64,000 bases of DNA from NCBI GenBank assembly GCA_022509165.1, contig JAFLTT010000007.1, positions 62,001-126,000 of the forward strand, in the 5' to 3' direction. This DNA comes from Muribaculaceae bacterium. Its GTDB lineage: Bacteria > Bacteroidota > Bacteroidia > Bacteroidales > Muribaculaceae. The notes under the pieces are model-generated. The model made no database searches. It was not told where the DNA came from and worked only from the letters and a program-made list of their open reading frames with translations. Position numbers and translations under genes: made by a program. Each line of letters opens with the position of its first letter. Positions within the stretch are counted from its first letter, which is position 1. This document shows, piece by piece, positions 46,220 through 56,425 of the stretch.

Positions 46220-48715
46220 TTAATTTTCTTGTGAAGCTTCTTGTTGTTCTTCTTCCCTGATTTCTTCCTGAGGATCACTTGCAACCTTACATACAGAGGC
46301 TATAGTATCATCTCTTTTTGCCAGATCAATCAATTTTACACCTTGCGTATTTCTACCCATCACTCTAATAGAGGCTACAGACATTCGAAGAGTGATGCCG
46401 CTTTGGTTTATTATCATCAGATCGTTGCTGTCGTTTACACTCTTAATGGCTACCAGAGCACCGGTTTTATCAGTGATATTCATGGTCTTTACTCCTTTGC
46501 CACCTCTATTTGTGATTCGGTAATCTTCCAAGGCTGAACGTTTTCCATAGCCATTTTCCGAAACAACCATTACCGTCTCATCGGAACCCTCCTTCATAGT
46601 GATCATGCCCACTACTTCATCTCCATCTTCTCCTAAGGTCATTCCTCTTACTCCGGTAGACATTCTTCCCATTTCGCGTACTTTGCTTTCATGGAAACGA
46701 ATGGCGCGTCCTTCCTTGTCGGCGATAATGATTTCATGATTACCGTCAGTAAGCCTTACTTGAATCAACTGATCGTCTTCACGTATTATGATGGCATTCA
46801 CACCATTAGTACGTGGTCTGGAATAGGCTTCTAATGATGTCTTTTTTATTATGCCCTTCTTTGTACAGAAAATAAGATTATGTGAATTATTAAACTCGGC
46901 ATCATTAAGATGCTTGATTCTAATAAAGGCGTTAATCTCATCGTCTGCATCCAGATTGAGAATATTCTGTATGGCCCTGCCTTTAGAATTCTTGGCAAAT
47001 TCCGGGATTTCATAAACCTTCAACCAGTAGCATTTGCCTTTTTTGGTAAAGAAGAGCATGTAGTTGTGGTTGGAAGCCGGATATATGTATTCAATAAAAT
47101 CTGAATCGCGAGTATCACTTCCTTTAGCACCTACACCACCACGATGCTGTGCCCTGAATTCACTTAGAGGAGTGCGTTTGATATATCCCAGATGAGATAT
47201 AGTGATTATCATTTCATCATCGGGATAAAAGTCTTCTGCATTAAGATCTCCGGCGAAAAGATTAATTTTTGTGCGTCTTTCGTCGCCATATTTATCCCGA
47301 ATCTCAATTAACTCATCTTTCATGACTTGGCGGCAAACCTCATCATTGTTGAGAATATCATTTAAATGAGAGATAAGTTTCATAAGGTCGTCATATTCCT
47401 TACGCAACTTCTCCATTTCGAGACCTGTGAGTTGTCGAAGTCTCATCTCAACAATGGCCCGGGTCTGGATTTCATCCAGGTCGAATCTTGCAGCCAGTCG
47501 TTGTCTGGCTTCGTCGGTGGTTTGTGAGGAACGTATTATCTCAATTACTTCGTCAATATTGTCACAGGCCACCATAAGTCCTCTGAGGATATGGGCTCTT
47601 TCCTCAGCCTTCCTTAATTCATAGCGGGTGCGACGTATCACGATAACATGACGATGCTCCACAAATGCTTCCAAAAGTTGCTTCAGATTCAGAGTCTTAG
47701 GTCTACCATTCACCAAAGCAACATTGTTGACACTGAATGTAGTCTGAAGCTGAGTCATTTTAAACAACTTATTCAGCACTACATTGGCATTTGCATCTCT
47801 TTTTATTTCGATGGCTATATGCATCACGCCTCTTGCAGATGTATCCTTAATATCTGCAATTCCTTCGATTTTTTTATCTATCGCGAGGTCGGCTATACTC
47901 TTTACAAGGTCGTTTTTTATAACACCATACGGAATTTCAGAAATCACAATCTGATCGTGAGTTCCGGTGTTTTCAATTTCTGCCTTAGCTCTTAAAACAA
48001 TGCGTCCTTTACCGGTTTCAAAAGCGTCTTTTACGCCCTGCATTCCAAAAATTTCACCGCCGGTAGGGAAGTCCGGTGCCTTAATATACTGCATCAATCC
48101 TTCAATATCAATCTCCGGATTATCTATCAAGGCAATACATGCATTCAACGACTCCGTCAGATTATGTGGAGGCATATTAGTTGCCATACCTACAGCAATA
48201 CCGGATGCTCCGTTTACAAGAAGGTTCGGGATTCTGGTGGGTAATACGGAGGGTTCGGTAAGGGTATTGTCAAAATTAGGCACGAAATCTACTGTCTCTC
48301 GGTCTATATCCCTTAACATTTCTTCACCCATGCGGTCGAGTTTCACCTCAGTGTAACGCATAGCCGCCGGAGAATCACCGTCGATAGAACCGAAATTTCC
48401 TTGGCCGAAAACCAGAGGGTATCTCAGGGACCATTCCTGAGCCATACGAACCATGGTCATGTAAATGGAACTGTCGCCATGGGGGTGATACTTACCCATA
48501 ACTTCCCCGACAATACGAGCTGATTTTTTGGTATCTCCTGAGAAGAAATTGCCAAGTTCATTCATACCGTAAAGCACCCTCCTGTGGACAGGCTTAAACC
48601 CATCTCTTACATCAGGCAGTGCACGAGAGACAATTACTGACATCGAATAGTCGATGTAAGCACTTTTCATTTCCGATTCTATATTAATCGGTATAATCTT
48701 ATCTTCACCTTGCAT
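46220..48715 (-). CDS. gyrA: DNA gyrase subunit A
   Basis: An 831-residue type IIA topoisomerase subunit that cuts and rejoins DNA while GyrB drives supercoiling with ATP. The catalytic tyrosine is in [11 protein letters not shown] (Tyr121). The N-terminal winged helix has [12 protein letters not shown], the coiled-coil tower has [18 protein letters not shown], and the C-terminal beta-pinwheel contains the GyrA box region (HRGGVGAKG) and repeats such as [11 protein letters not shown] and [10 protein letters not shown]. In the quinolone region Ser82 (E. coli Ser83) is kept and Met86 occupies the place of E. coli Asp87. It has a consensus promoter at 48781-48811. Confidence 0.97.
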   Translation of the reverse strand: MQGEDKIIPINIESEMKSAYIDYSMSVIVSRALPDVRDGFKPVHRRVLYGMNELGNFFSGDTKKSARIVGEVMGKYHPHGDSSIYMTMVRMAQEWSLRYPLVFGQGNFGSIDGDSPAAMRYTEVKLDRMGEEMLRDIDRETVDFVPNFDNTLTEPSVLPTRIPNLLVNGASGIAVGMATNMPPHNLTESLNACIALIDNPEIDIEGLMQYIKAPDFPTGGEIFGMQGVKDAFETGKGRIVLRAKAEIENTGTHDQIVISEIPYGVIKNDLVKSIADLAIDKKIEGIADIKDTSARGVMHIAIEIKRDANANVVLNKLFKMTQLQTTFSVNNVALVNGRPKTLNLKQLLEAFVEHRHVIVIRRTRYELRKAEERAHILRGLMVACDNIDEVIEIIRSSQTTDEARQRLAARFDLDEIQTRAIVEMRLRQLTGLEMEKLRKEYDDLMKLISHLNDILNNDEVCRQVMKDELIEIRDKYGDERRTKINLFAGDLNAEDFYPDDEMIITISHLGYIKRTPLSEFRAQHRGGVGAKGSDTRDSDFIEYIYPASNHNYMLFFTKKGKCYWLKVYEIPEFAKNSKGRAIQNILNLDADDEINAFIRIKHLNDAEFNNSHNLIFCTKKGIIKKTSLEAYSRPRTNGVNAIIIREDDQLIQVRLTDGNHEIIIADKEGRAIRFHESKVREMGRMSTGVRGMTLGEDGDEVVGMITMKEGSDETVMVVSENGYGKRSALEDYRITNRGGKGVKTMNITDKTGALVAIKSVNDSNDLMIINQSGITLRMSVASIRVMGRNTQGVKLIDLAKRDDTIASVCKVASDPQEEIREEEQQEASQEN

Positions 48716-48780
48716 TTAACAAAAATTTTATGGCTTTTACACGTCTCTTTTTATGAGTTGGACCGCTTTATTGCCATAGG

Positions 48781-48811
48781 CAAAGTTACATATTTTTATC
48801 TTAAGTGGCAA
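48781..48811 (-). promoter_or_regulatory. gyrA promoter (-33 TTG, -7 TAACTTTG)
   Basis: On the minus strand TTG (48811-48809) and TAACTTTG (48788-48781) are separated by 20 nt, a good fit to the Bacteroidetes sigma-ABfr consensus. Transcription would start near 48774, about 58 nt before the start codon. Confidence 0.75.
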
Positions 48812-48850
48812 GCCTTGAAAACCCATTGAAGAGCATTAATAATTATTGGC

Positions 48851-48871
48851 ACATAATTTGCAATATTATGT
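48851..48871 (+). promoter_or_regulatory. Inverted repeat ACATAAT-N7-ATTATGT upstream of clpC (operator candidate)
   Basis: A perfect 7-bp inverted repeat with a 7-nt centre, 43 nt before the clpC start codon. It does not resemble CIRCE or the CtsR site. It could be an operator or a hairpin in the leader; there is no perfect -7 box near by to decide. Confidence 0.4.
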
Positions 48872-48914
48872 TAGTTACAAAAGTTTTATAGGAAATATAC
48901 AAGTTAAAATATAG

Positions 48915-51467
48915 ATGAAAAATGACTATTCAAGGCAATTCCGACCAATTTTGGAAGCTGCCTATAACGAAGCACGGAAATTTAATTCCCCCGTGATCTT
49001 GAGCGAGCATTTCGTCCTGGGTGCTTTGCACAATCAGGATGGTTATGCTTTCAAGATTTTGAATCATCTCAATGTGCCAATTTCCGAGATTGAAAGTGAA
49101 CTTGAGCAATTTCTCAGGAATGCGGATTCTCCTAAAGAAAGCACCACTCTTTTTGAACAGCATTTCAAAATTTCCCTTTCAGCAATAAGACATTTACATC
49201 TGGCTGTATCTGAAGCCAGAAAAATGAATGCACATGTGGTTTCGGGAGAACATATTTTATTAGCATTAATTCATGACCAAAGAGCAATGGACAGTGACGT
49301 TTTAAAGAAAATTAAAGACAAATATCTGAATTTCGATATCTCCATTCAGAATATAAGCGACATGAATCTACCGAAAGGTGGCAAGAACTTTGGTGATGAT
49401 GAAGAAGATGAGGAAGAAATGTCTCCTTTCGGCCAGTTCGGCTCTTCTTCAAAAGGTGAGACTTCATCAAAAGGGAAGGGTCAGAAAAGTGATACCCCGG
49501 CTCTTGATAAATTCGGTTATGATATGACTAAGGCTGCTGCAGATGGTTCACTTGACCCTGTAGTAGGAAGGGAAACGGAGATTGAACGTCTTGCTCAGAT
49601 TCTTTCACGTCGCAAGAAAAACAATCCGGTTTTAATTGGTGAACCCGGTGTAGGTAAATCTGCTATCGTAGAAGGTCTGGCTTTAAGAATTGTTCAACAT
49701 CAGGTGCCTCGTGTGCTCTTTAATAAAAGAGTCATCGGGCTTGATATGGCCGGAATGGTAGCCGGAACTAAATATCGCGGTCAATTCGAAGAAAGGATCA
49801 AAGCTGTGCTTGATGAACTACAGAAGAACCCTGATATTATCCTCTTTATTGATGAAATTCATACCATTGTTGGTGCCGGAGGTGCCGCAGGTTCGATGGA
49901 TGCTGCTAATATGCTTAAACCTGCTCTTGCAAGAGGTGAGATACAATGTGTAGGCGCTACCACTTTAGATGAATATCGCCAGAATATAGAGAAAGATGGT
50001 GCTCTGGAACGCAGATTCCAGAAGGTGATGGTAGAACCGACTTCTCCTGAAGAGACTCTTGAAATCCTTAGGAAAGTAAAAGACAAATATGAGTCTCACC
50101 ATAATGTGAACTACACCGACGAAGCTCTTCAAGCCTGCGTGGACCTGACACAACGATATATAAGTGACAGAAATTTCCCCGATAAGGCTCTTGATGCTCT
50201 TGATGAAGCCGGTTCACGAGTACATATTTCTCACATTGTGGTGCCTGAAGAGATAGAGAAACTTGAAAAGGAAGTAGAAGAGACTACCGAACAAAAACTT
50301 GCAGCTGCAAAAGCTCAGAATTTTGAACTTGCAGCCTCTTTGCGTGACACCGAATCAAAGAAGAAAGCAGAGCTTGAGCAGGCAAAGCAAGAATGGGAAA
50401 AACGCATTGACAGCGAAAGGCAACAAGTAGATGAAGATAATGTGGCCCAGGTAGTTGCAATGATGACAGGTGTTCCCACCCAACGTATTGCTCAGGCGGA
50501 AGGTACACGTCTTCTTAAGATGGGTGATATTCTTGAAGGAAGCGTAATCGGTCAGGATGATGCGATAAAGAAAGTGGTGAAGGCCATTCAAAGAAACCGA
50601 ATCGGATTGAAGAATCCCGACAAGCCTATCGGAGTTTTCATGTTCCTCGGTCCGACCGGTGTAGGTAAGACACATCTGGCAAAAAAAATCGCTGAATATC
50701 TGTTTGACTCGAAAGATGCTCTTATTCGAATGGATATGAGCGAATTCATGGAGAAATTCACTGTCTCTCGTCTGGTTGGAGCGCCTCCGGGATATGTTGG
50801 ATATGAAGAGGGTGGTCAACTTACAGAAAAGGTGAGAAGACATCCTTATTCAGTTGTACTCTTAGATGAGATAGAGAAAGCACACCCTGATGTGTTTAAT
50901 CTTCTCCTTCAAGTAATGGATGAAGGACGATTGACTGACTCTCTGGGAAGGAAAATTGACTTTAAGAATACTATTCTGATTATGACCAGTAATGTAGGGT
51001 CACGCCAGCTAAAAGATTTTGGCGGAGGAGTAGGATTCAATACAGAGGAGGTTTCAAAACAGCAGGCACACGGTGTTATTTCAAAGGCTTTGAACCGCGC
51101 CTTCTCTCCTGAATTCCTTAACAGGGTAGACGATATCATAATGTTTGACCAACTCGATAAAGATGCGATAATAAAAATTATCGATATCGAACTCAAGGAT
51201 TATTTCTCCCGAGTTGAGAAACTTGGATTCTCTCTTGAGATTTCTGATGAAGCAAAGAATTTCATGGCAGAAAAGGGCTATGACAAAAATTTTGGTGCCC
51301 GTCCTTTAAAGAGGTCTATCCAAAAATACCTGGAGGATGAACTGGCAGAACTCATGCTTAAGCTAAACGCCGAAGGAAGTTTAGGAGGAAAGATTAAAGT
51401 TACCTATAAGGAAGGTGATGAGAAACCCGTGCTTGAATATCAGTCTTTGATTGAAAATGAAGAGTGA
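48915..51467 (+). CDS. clpC: ATP-dependent Clp protease ATP-binding subunit ClpC
   Basis: An 850-residue Hsp100 unfoldase that feeds proteins to ClpP or rescues aggregates. Two Clp-N repeats (about 6-75 and 80-150), an acidic low-complexity linker (160-190), first AAA module with Walker A GEPGVGKS (242-249) and [23 protein letters not shown], a middle region with a UVR-like segment ([20 protein letters not shown]), and a second AAA module with [16 protein letters not shown] (near 580-595) and [14 protein letters not shown]. This architecture is ClpC rather than ClpB, as the long ClpB middle domain is missing. Divergent from gyrA across 199 bp; ends at a strong terminator. Confidence 0.96.
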   Translation: MKNDYSRQFRPILEAAYNEARKFNSPVILSEHFVLGALHNQDGYAFKILNHLNVPISEIESELEQFLRNADSPKESTTLFEQHFKISLSAIRHLHLAVSEARKMNAHVVSGEHILLALIHDQRAMDSDVLKKIKDKYLNFDISIQNISDMNLPKGGKNFGDDEEDEEEMSPFGQFGSSSKGETSSKGKGQKSDTPALDKFGYDMTKAAADGSLDPVVGRETEIERLAQILSRRKKNNPVLIGEPGVGKSAIVEGLALRIVQHQVPRVLFNKRVIGLDMAGMVAGTKYRGQFEERIKAVLDELQKNPDIILFIDEIHTIVGAGGAAGSMDAANMLKPALARGEIQCVGATTLDEYRQNIEKDGALERRFQKVMVEPTSPEETLEILRKVKDKYESHHNVNYTDEALQACVDLTQRYISDRNFPDKALDALDEAGSRVHISHIVVPEEIEKLEKEVEETTEQKLAAAKAQNFELAASLRDTESKKKAELEQAKQEWEKRIDSERQQVDEDNVAQVVAMMTGVPTQRIAQAEGTRLLKMGDILEGSVIGQDDAIKKVVKAIQRNRIGLKNPDKPIGVFMFLGPTGVGKTHLAKKIAEYLFDSKDALIRMDMSEFMEKFTVSRLVGAPPGYVGYEEGGQLTEKVRRHPYSVVLLDEIEKAHPDVFNLLLQVMDEGRLTDSLGRKIDFKNTILIMTSNVGSRQLKDFGGGVGFNTEEVSKQQAHGVISKALNRAFSPEFLNRVDDIIMFDQLDKDAIIKIIDIELKDYFSRVEKLGFSLEISDEAKNFMAEKGYDKNFGARPLKRSIQKYLEDELAELMLKLNAEGSLGGKIKVTYKEGDEKPVLEYQSLIENEE

Positions 51468-51503
51468 TTCTCCTAATTTTCTAATCAATAAAGAATAATA
51501 TGG

Positions 51504-51539
51504 AAAGAGGATATGTAACGTTACATATCCTCTTTTTTT
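51504..51539 (+). terminator. Intrinsic terminator after clpC
   Basis: A perfect 32-bp palindrome with no mismatches (51504-51535, centre TAAC/GTTA) followed by a T run to 51539. It begins 37 nt past the clpC stop codon. The stem can form with only a few unpaired loop bases. Confidence 0.9.
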
Positions 51540-51578
51540 CATCTCTTCTTAATTCAATAGAAGATTTAAAGGTTAATT

Positions 51579-51735
51579 GATTATTCTCATAAAAATCCCA
51601 TTAATAAATTGCCCTCAAAAGTAGGGACGCACGGCTCGTGCGTCCTAAATAAAAGAGGGATAATTCGTTGATTATCAAAGGACGCAATGACCTTGCGTCC
51701 CTACTGTTGTCATTTGGGATATTATTCGGATAATC
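51579..51735. repeat. REP-like compound palindromic element between clpC and feoAB
   Basis: Two adjacent hairpins: GGACGCACGGCTCGTGCGTCC (51625-51645, given as stem GGACGCACG with CGTGCGTCC) and GGACGCAATGACCTTGCGTCC (51680-51700, stem GGACGCAA with TTGCGTCC). The outer sides GTAGGGACGCA (51621-51631) and TGCGTCCCTAC (51694-51704) are themselves inverted copies. Farther out, GATTATTCTCATAAAAATCCC (51579-51599) and its partner at 51714-51735 are imperfect inverted copies. The 157-bp unit has no coding potential. It lies between the 3' ends of convergent genes, where REP/BIME elements often lie. Confidence 0.7.
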
Positions 51736-51751
51736 ATAAAGGTTTCTATAA

Positions 51752-54190
51752 TTATTGAAAAAGCAAAGCAATCCTAAAGGTTATCCAGGCCAACCCCCAT
51801 GCAAGAAGAGTGTTGTAAAGAACTGAAAATGTAGCCCATTTCCAAGTTCCCGTTTCCTTTATAATGGCTGAAAGGGTAGCAATACAAGGGAAATAAAGTA
51901 ATACAAAAACGAGAAAACCTAAAGCAGATGCCATGGAGAAAGGAGCTTTACCCGTAAGGGGAGAAGGAGTTTTCAATCTTTCAGAAAGAAGTTCGGCATC
52001 ATCATATCCAATATAAAGAACTCCCAGCGTAGATACCACCACCTCCTTCGCTGCGCATCCCGCCAATAACGAGCAACAGGCTTTCCAACCCAAATCTAAA
52101 GGACGCATCACCGGTTCTACAAATTTCCCGATGTAACTTAAAATAGAATGACTTTCCTGGTAGGAGTCAAGCACTATTTCATTAATTTTTTCAGGATTGT
52201 TTTCTAATTCAAGGTGTCCCGGTAATTCAGCCAAGACTTCAGTTTCATAACCTTCAGGTATATCATGGAATTCGTATCTTGGGAAATAAGACAATGCCCA
52301 GATAATTATAGACGCTACGAGAATAAGACCACCCATTTTTCTGAGATATTGATCGGCTTTCGACCACATATTCCTCATAGTGGCTTTTGCAGTGGGTAAT
52401 CTATATGGCGGCAATTCCATTACAAAGGGCGTCTCATCCGCTTTAAACCAGAATTTACGCATCAATTTTGCTGTAAATATTGCCACTATAATGCCAAGAA
52501 GATACAATCCTACAAAAATCCAGGCACCATAATGTGGGAAAAATGCACCGGCCAATAAAACGTATATCGGTATTCTTGCCGAGCAACTTATAAAAGGATT
52601 TATTAAGATGGTTATAAGGCGGCTCGAATGGCTTTCTATAATTCTGGTAGACATTATGGCCGGCACATTACAGCCCAGTCCCATAACCATGGGTATGAAC
52701 GATTTGCCGTGAAGACCCATCTTGTGCATCAATTTATCCATTATAAAGGCGACTCTGGCCATATATCCGGAATCCTCCATAAAGGAAATGAAGGTATAAA
52801 GTATAAGTATGTTTGGCAAAAAGACTATTACTGAACCAACTCCTCCAATAATACCATCTAAAATCAAATCTTTGATAGGCCCATCAATCATATATCTCCC
52901 GATAAGTTCAGAGACCCAGGTGATAAGTGCCTCGATCCATTCCATTGGATAAGATCCTATCTGGAAAGTGGCCCAAAACATCAGCCACATTATGAGAAGA
53001 AAAATCGGGAAACCAAAAAGTTTGTTAGTGACAAAGGCATCTATTATTTTAGTTGAATTATCTTTTATTTCACTGGTTGTTTCCATTGTTTCAGCCAGTG
53101 CACCTTTAATAAAGCCGAATTTTTCTGCTGAAATCAGCGCCGCTGAATCATCTCCAAGATTTTTTTCTAACCTGGTATTCTGGTTTTTGACAATTTCGTT
53201 CCACCTTGGATAATTAGGATTTTCTTTAAGCATCCTTTTTACCTCAGGATCTCCCTCAAGAAGTTTAATGGCAAGAAATCTGGGAGAAAATCTCTGAGGC
53301 AAATCAGAATCCTCTTTCAGGGCATCCACTACCTTTCGGATAGAGTCTTCTACCTCTTTCCTCATTTTGATATGGATGTGCCTGGTATCCGGATTCTGGA
53401 GCTCATAAACCTCAATAATTGTATCCAGAAGATTATCTATTCCCCAACCTGTAGCTGCTATTGTAGGCACAATCGGCACACCCAGCATTTTCCCTAACAT
53501 CTGATGTTCAAGACGAATATGCTTTTTTTCAAGTTCATCAAACATGTTCAGGGCAATCACCATGCTTCTGTTCATGTCGATAAGTTCTGTGGTGAGAAAT
53601 AGATTTCTTTCAATATTAGATGCCACCACTACATTTACAATCACATCCGGAGTTTCCTCACGAAGATATCTCATCACATATAATTCTTCGGGAGAATATG
53701 CAGAAAGAGAATAAGTACCGGGCAAATCCACTACATTGAACTCATAACCCTTATATTTCATTCTTCCTTTCTTCGCACCTACAGTTACGCCTGCATAGTT
53801 TCCCACATGCTCATGAGCACCTGAAACTATATTAAAAAGAGAAGTCTTTCCGCAGTTAGGATTACCTATCAGAGCTATATTGATTGTTTTGGCTCTGCTG
53901 GATTTTGTATAATTTATTTCAACAGGTTGTACATGAATTTTCTCTTCGATGCTTTTTTCCCAAACATCAGGTGATTCCACTTCAATCAAATTTGCTTCTG
54001 ACTTACGAAGTGAAACCTCATAATCCATAAGTTGAAATTTTATAGGATCCTGAAGTGGGGCATTAAGTATGTGAGTTATTTGTCGTCCTTTCACAAATCC
54101 CATCTCCATGACTCTTTTTCTGAAAGCGCCATGGCCAAGAATTTTTACTATTACTCCCGTTTCACCGGGTTTTAATTGTGAAAGTAACAT
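51752..54190 (-). CDS. feoB: Ferrous iron transporter, FeoA-FeoB fusion
   Basis: An 812-residue protein that fuses the FeoA SH3-like domain (about 1-73; LLSQLKPGETGVIVKI, RVMEMGFVKG) to FeoB. The GTPase domain has G1 GNPNCGKTSLFN (109-120), G3 VVDLPGTYS, G4 NMFD. Two Gate domains and core membrane helices follow, with IGGVGSVIVFLPNILILY, the cysteine-bearing MGLGCNVPAIM and CSARIPIYVLLAGAFF. It imports Fe(II) across the inner membrane. Fused FeoAB proteins are known in Bacteroides. The gene has its own -7 box and no Fur-type box was recognised. Confidence 0.97.
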   Translation of the reverse strand: MLLSQLKPGETGVIVKILGHGAFRKRVMEMGFVKGRQITHILNAPLQDPIKFQLMDYEVSLRKSEANLIEVESPDVWEKSIEEKIHVQPVEINYTKSSRAKTINIALIGNPNCGKTSLFNIVSGAHEHVGNYAGVTVGAKKGRMKYKGYEFNVVDLPGTYSLSAYSPEELYVMRYLREETPDVIVNVVVASNIERNLFLTTELIDMNRSMVIALNMFDELEKKHIRLEHQMLGKMLGVPIVPTIAATGWGIDNLLDTIIEVYELQNPDTRHIHIKMRKEVEDSIRKVVDALKEDSDLPQRFSPRFLAIKLLEGDPEVKRMLKENPNYPRWNEIVKNQNTRLEKNLGDDSAALISAEKFGFIKGALAETMETTSEIKDNSTKIIDAFVTNKLFGFPIFLLIMWLMFWATFQIGSYPMEWIEALITWVSELIGRYMIDGPIKDLILDGIIGGVGSVIVFLPNILILYTFISFMEDSGYMARVAFIMDKLMHKMGLHGKSFIPMVMGLGCNVPAIMSTRIIESHSSRLITILINPFISCSARIPIYVLLAGAFFPHYGAWIFVGLYLLGIIVAIFTAKLMRKFWFKADETPFVMELPPYRLPTAKATMRNMWSKADQYLRKMGGLILVASIIIWALSYFPRYEFHDIPEGYETEVLAELPGHLELENNPEKINEIVLDSYQESHSILSYIGKFVEPVMRPLDLGWKACCSLLAGCAAKEVVVSTLGVLYIGYDDAELLSERLKTPSPLTGKAPFSMASALGFLVFVLLYFPCIATLSAIIKETGTWKWATFSVLYNTLLAWGLAWITFRIALLFQ

Positions 54191-54222
54191 GGATATTAAG
54201 TGCAGACTCTAAGTTAGTGGTG

Positions 54223-54230
54223 CAAAATTA
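54223..54230 (-). promoter_or_regulatory. Predicted -7 box (TAATTTTG) for feoAB
   Basis: A full TAnnTTTG match on the minus strand 33 nt before the feoAB start codon. It lies 7 nt from the terminator hairpin of the upstream peptidase gene, so the upstream part of the promoter must overlap that hairpin. Confidence 0.55.
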
Positions 54231-54237
54231 ATGAAAT

Positions 54238-54264
54238 AAGGGGAGCAAATGTTTTGCTCCCCTT
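54238..54264 (-). terminator. Intrinsic terminator after the S9 peptidase gene
   Basis: AAGGGGAGCAAA (54238-54249) pairs with TTTGCTCCCCTT (54253-54264) around a 3-nt loop. It begins 32 nt past the peptidase stop codon. The T tract that follows is weak (ATTTCATTAATTTT), so it may be partly leaky toward feoAB. Confidence 0.7.
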
Positions 54265-54295
54265 AAAATACCTAAATGTAGGTAGGGTCTAAGTA

Positions 54296-56395
54296 TTATT
54301 TAAGATATTTATCCAAGAACCTGAAGAATACTCTTTGCCATAAAATAGCGTTCTGAGGTTTTAGAATCCAGTGATTCTCGTCAGGGAACACCAGCATCTC
54401 AGCATCAAGACCATGCATTTTTGCAGCATTAAATGCCATCATGCCCTGAGAAGCCAGAATACGGTAGTCAAGTTCTCCCACTGTCACAAGTATTGGTGCT
54501 GTCCAATTATTTACAAAAAGGTGAGGGGAGGTTGCATAGGTTTTTTGTGCTATTGTATTACTTTTATCCCAATAAGGACCGCCTAAGTCAAAATCGGCAA
54601 ACCACATCTCTTCCGTTTCCAGATATTGGGCTTCAAGATTAAATATTCCTGCATGTGCTATTAAAGCTGCAAAGCGTCCTTCATGATGTCCTGCCAACCA
54701 ATAAACAGAAAAACCACCATAACTTGCTCCAATTGCACCAATCTTATCTTTGTCTATATAGGGTTGGGCTGCTATATAATCGGCTGCAGAAAGATAATCT
54801 TTCATATTCTGTCCACCATAGTCACCAGAAATTTGACGGTTCCATTCCGTTCCAAAGCCGGGAAGGCCTCTTCGGTTAGGAGCAATAATTACATAACCGT
54901 TTGCAGCCATAATCATAAAGTTCCATCTATAACTCCAGAATTGGCTTACGGCACTTTGTGGTCCTCCCTGACAATATAAGATTGCTGGATATTTTTTATT
55001 AGGATCAAAGTCCGGGGGTAATATTACCCAAGATAACATTTCTTTCCCATCTGTAGTCGGAACCATTACCTTTCTCACTTCCCCAAGTTTTAGCTGTGCT
55101 AAAAGGTCTGCGTTGATAGCAGTTAAATCTTTTACCTCTTCACCTTGAGAAATCAGACAGATTTCATTAGGACTACGCATAGAATGGCGTAATGCTATGG
55201 CGGAGGTTTCAGAGATAGGTCGGACATTTACAAAATCACACACACCTTGTGCTACCGTATCAATCTTACAGTCAGTAATATTTATTTTGAATATGGGTTC
55301 CGTTCCCTGGTAATATCCTGAGAACCAAATAGATTCACCGTCAGGACTCCAGGATATTTCTTCGGGCCAATAATCCCAGTTTTCGGTAAGATCTTTTGAT
55401 TGGTGTGACATCATATCCATCACCATAAGACGCTTTTTGTCACTTTCATATTTAGCTGTAGCCATTGAAAGCCACGCCAGTTTGCTGCCATCAGGAGAAA
55501 ATACAGGATCTGTATCATATCCCGGATTTTCAGAAGTTAGACAAGTGGTTTTACCACTTTCCAATTCATATAGATATAGGTTGCTATCTGTAGAGAAAGC
55601 ATAATCCTTACCTTTGAGTTTTCTTGAAACGTAAACCAAAGATTTGGAATCGGGAGCCCAGGCAAAGGATTCTGATCCGCCGAAAGGTCTCATAGGACAC
55701 TCAAACGGTTCTCCTTCCATAATATCTTTGGCATTTGATATGCCATTTAAACTGAAATCTGCCAAGAAGGGATGGGGAATAGCTGTAACCCATTCATCCC
55801 AATGTTTATACATAAGGTCATCTACTACACGACCTGTGGTCTTAGGAAGATTTTTAAATAAATCCTCGTCTTTCTGATTATAATCATCGATTGGAGAACC
55901 GTATATAATTTTTTCCCCATCCGGTGAGATTTCAAAACACTCAATACCATTCTTCACTTCTGACAGACGTTTAATATCTGAACCATTTGAGTTCATTACA
56001 AATACCTGAACAGAATTCAAATCCTTGTCTTTACGTAAAAATGCAATTTTCTCCCCATTTTCAATCCATCTTACATTTGATTCAGATGATGGAGTAGTGG
56101 TGAGTCTTTGCATTTCTGTACCATCGGCATTAATCTTATAAATCTCGGCATTTGCTTTATTTTCTTCCACGTCTTCATAAGATAAAGTGAAAAGTAAAGT
56201 CTTACCGTCCGGTGACGGGACAACTTGAGAAATTCTGCCGAATGCTTCTAACACTTCAGGTGTAAATAAGCCGTCTTTAATCTCTATAGAAGGTTTATCT
56301 ATTATTTTTTCTGTCTCTTTGTTATCATTCCCACAGGAGACCAGCAGGGGTAAAACCAGTGTTCCCATTATAAACACTATTTTTTTCATTGGCAC
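54296..56395 (-). CDS. S9-family peptidase (prolyl oligopeptidase/acylaminoacyl peptidase type), lipoprotein
   Basis: A 699-residue exported serine peptidase with a lipoprotein signal (VLPLLVSCGND, predicted lipidated Cys22). The N-terminal half is a beta-propeller with WD40-like/TolB-like repeats (ISPDGEKIIYGS, FAWAPDSKSLVYVSRK, VFSPDGSKLAWLS, ISWSPDGESIWFSG). The C-terminal hydrolase carries ILYCQGGPQSAVSQFW, the nucleophile GASYGG (Ser558), the Asp in VTVGELDYRI and the His in FPDENHWILKP. Such proteins cleave di- and oligopeptides at the cell envelope of Bacteroidetes. It is the third gene after uvrB and ygiQ (30-nt gap). Confidence 0.93.
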   Translation of the reverse strand: MPMKKIVFIMGTLVLPLLVSCGNDNKETEKIIDKPSIEIKDGLFTPEVLEAFGRISQVVPSPDGKTLLFTLSYEDVEENKANAEIYKINADGTEMQRLTTTPSSESNVRWIENGEKIAFLRKDKDLNSVQVFVMNSNGSDIKRLSEVKNGIECFEISPDGEKIIYGSPIDDYNQKDEDLFKNLPKTTGRVVDDLMYKHWDEWVTAIPHPFLADFSLNGISNAKDIMEGEPFECPMRPFGGSESFAWAPDSKSLVYVSRKLKGKDYAFSTDSNLYLYELESGKTTCLTSENPGYDTDPVFSPDGSKLAWLSMATAKYESDKKRLMVMDMMSHQSKDLTENWDYWPEEISWSPDGESIWFSGYYQGTEPIFKINITDCKIDTVAQGVCDFVNVRPISETSAIALRHSMRSPNEICLISQGEEVKDLTAINADLLAQLKLGEVRKVMVPTTDGKEMLSWVILPPDFDPNKKYPAILYCQGGPQSAVSQFWSYRWNFMIMAANGYVIIAPNRRGLPGFGTEWNRQISGDYGGQNMKDYLSAADYIAAQPYIDKDKIGAIGASYGGFSVYWLAGHHEGRFAALIAHAGIFNLEAQYLETEEMWFADFDLGGPYWDKSNTIAQKTYATSPHLFVNNWTAPILVTVGELDYRILASQGMMAFNAAKMHGLDAEMLVFPDENHWILKPQNAILWQRVFFRFLDKYLK

Positions 56396-56425
56396 TAAGT
56401 TTATTAGATATATTTGAGATTTTTA

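Noticed and set aside
54191..54295. Fur box in front of feoAB
   Set aside because: No sequence near the GATAATGATAATCATTATC consensus beyond scattered AT-rich bases.
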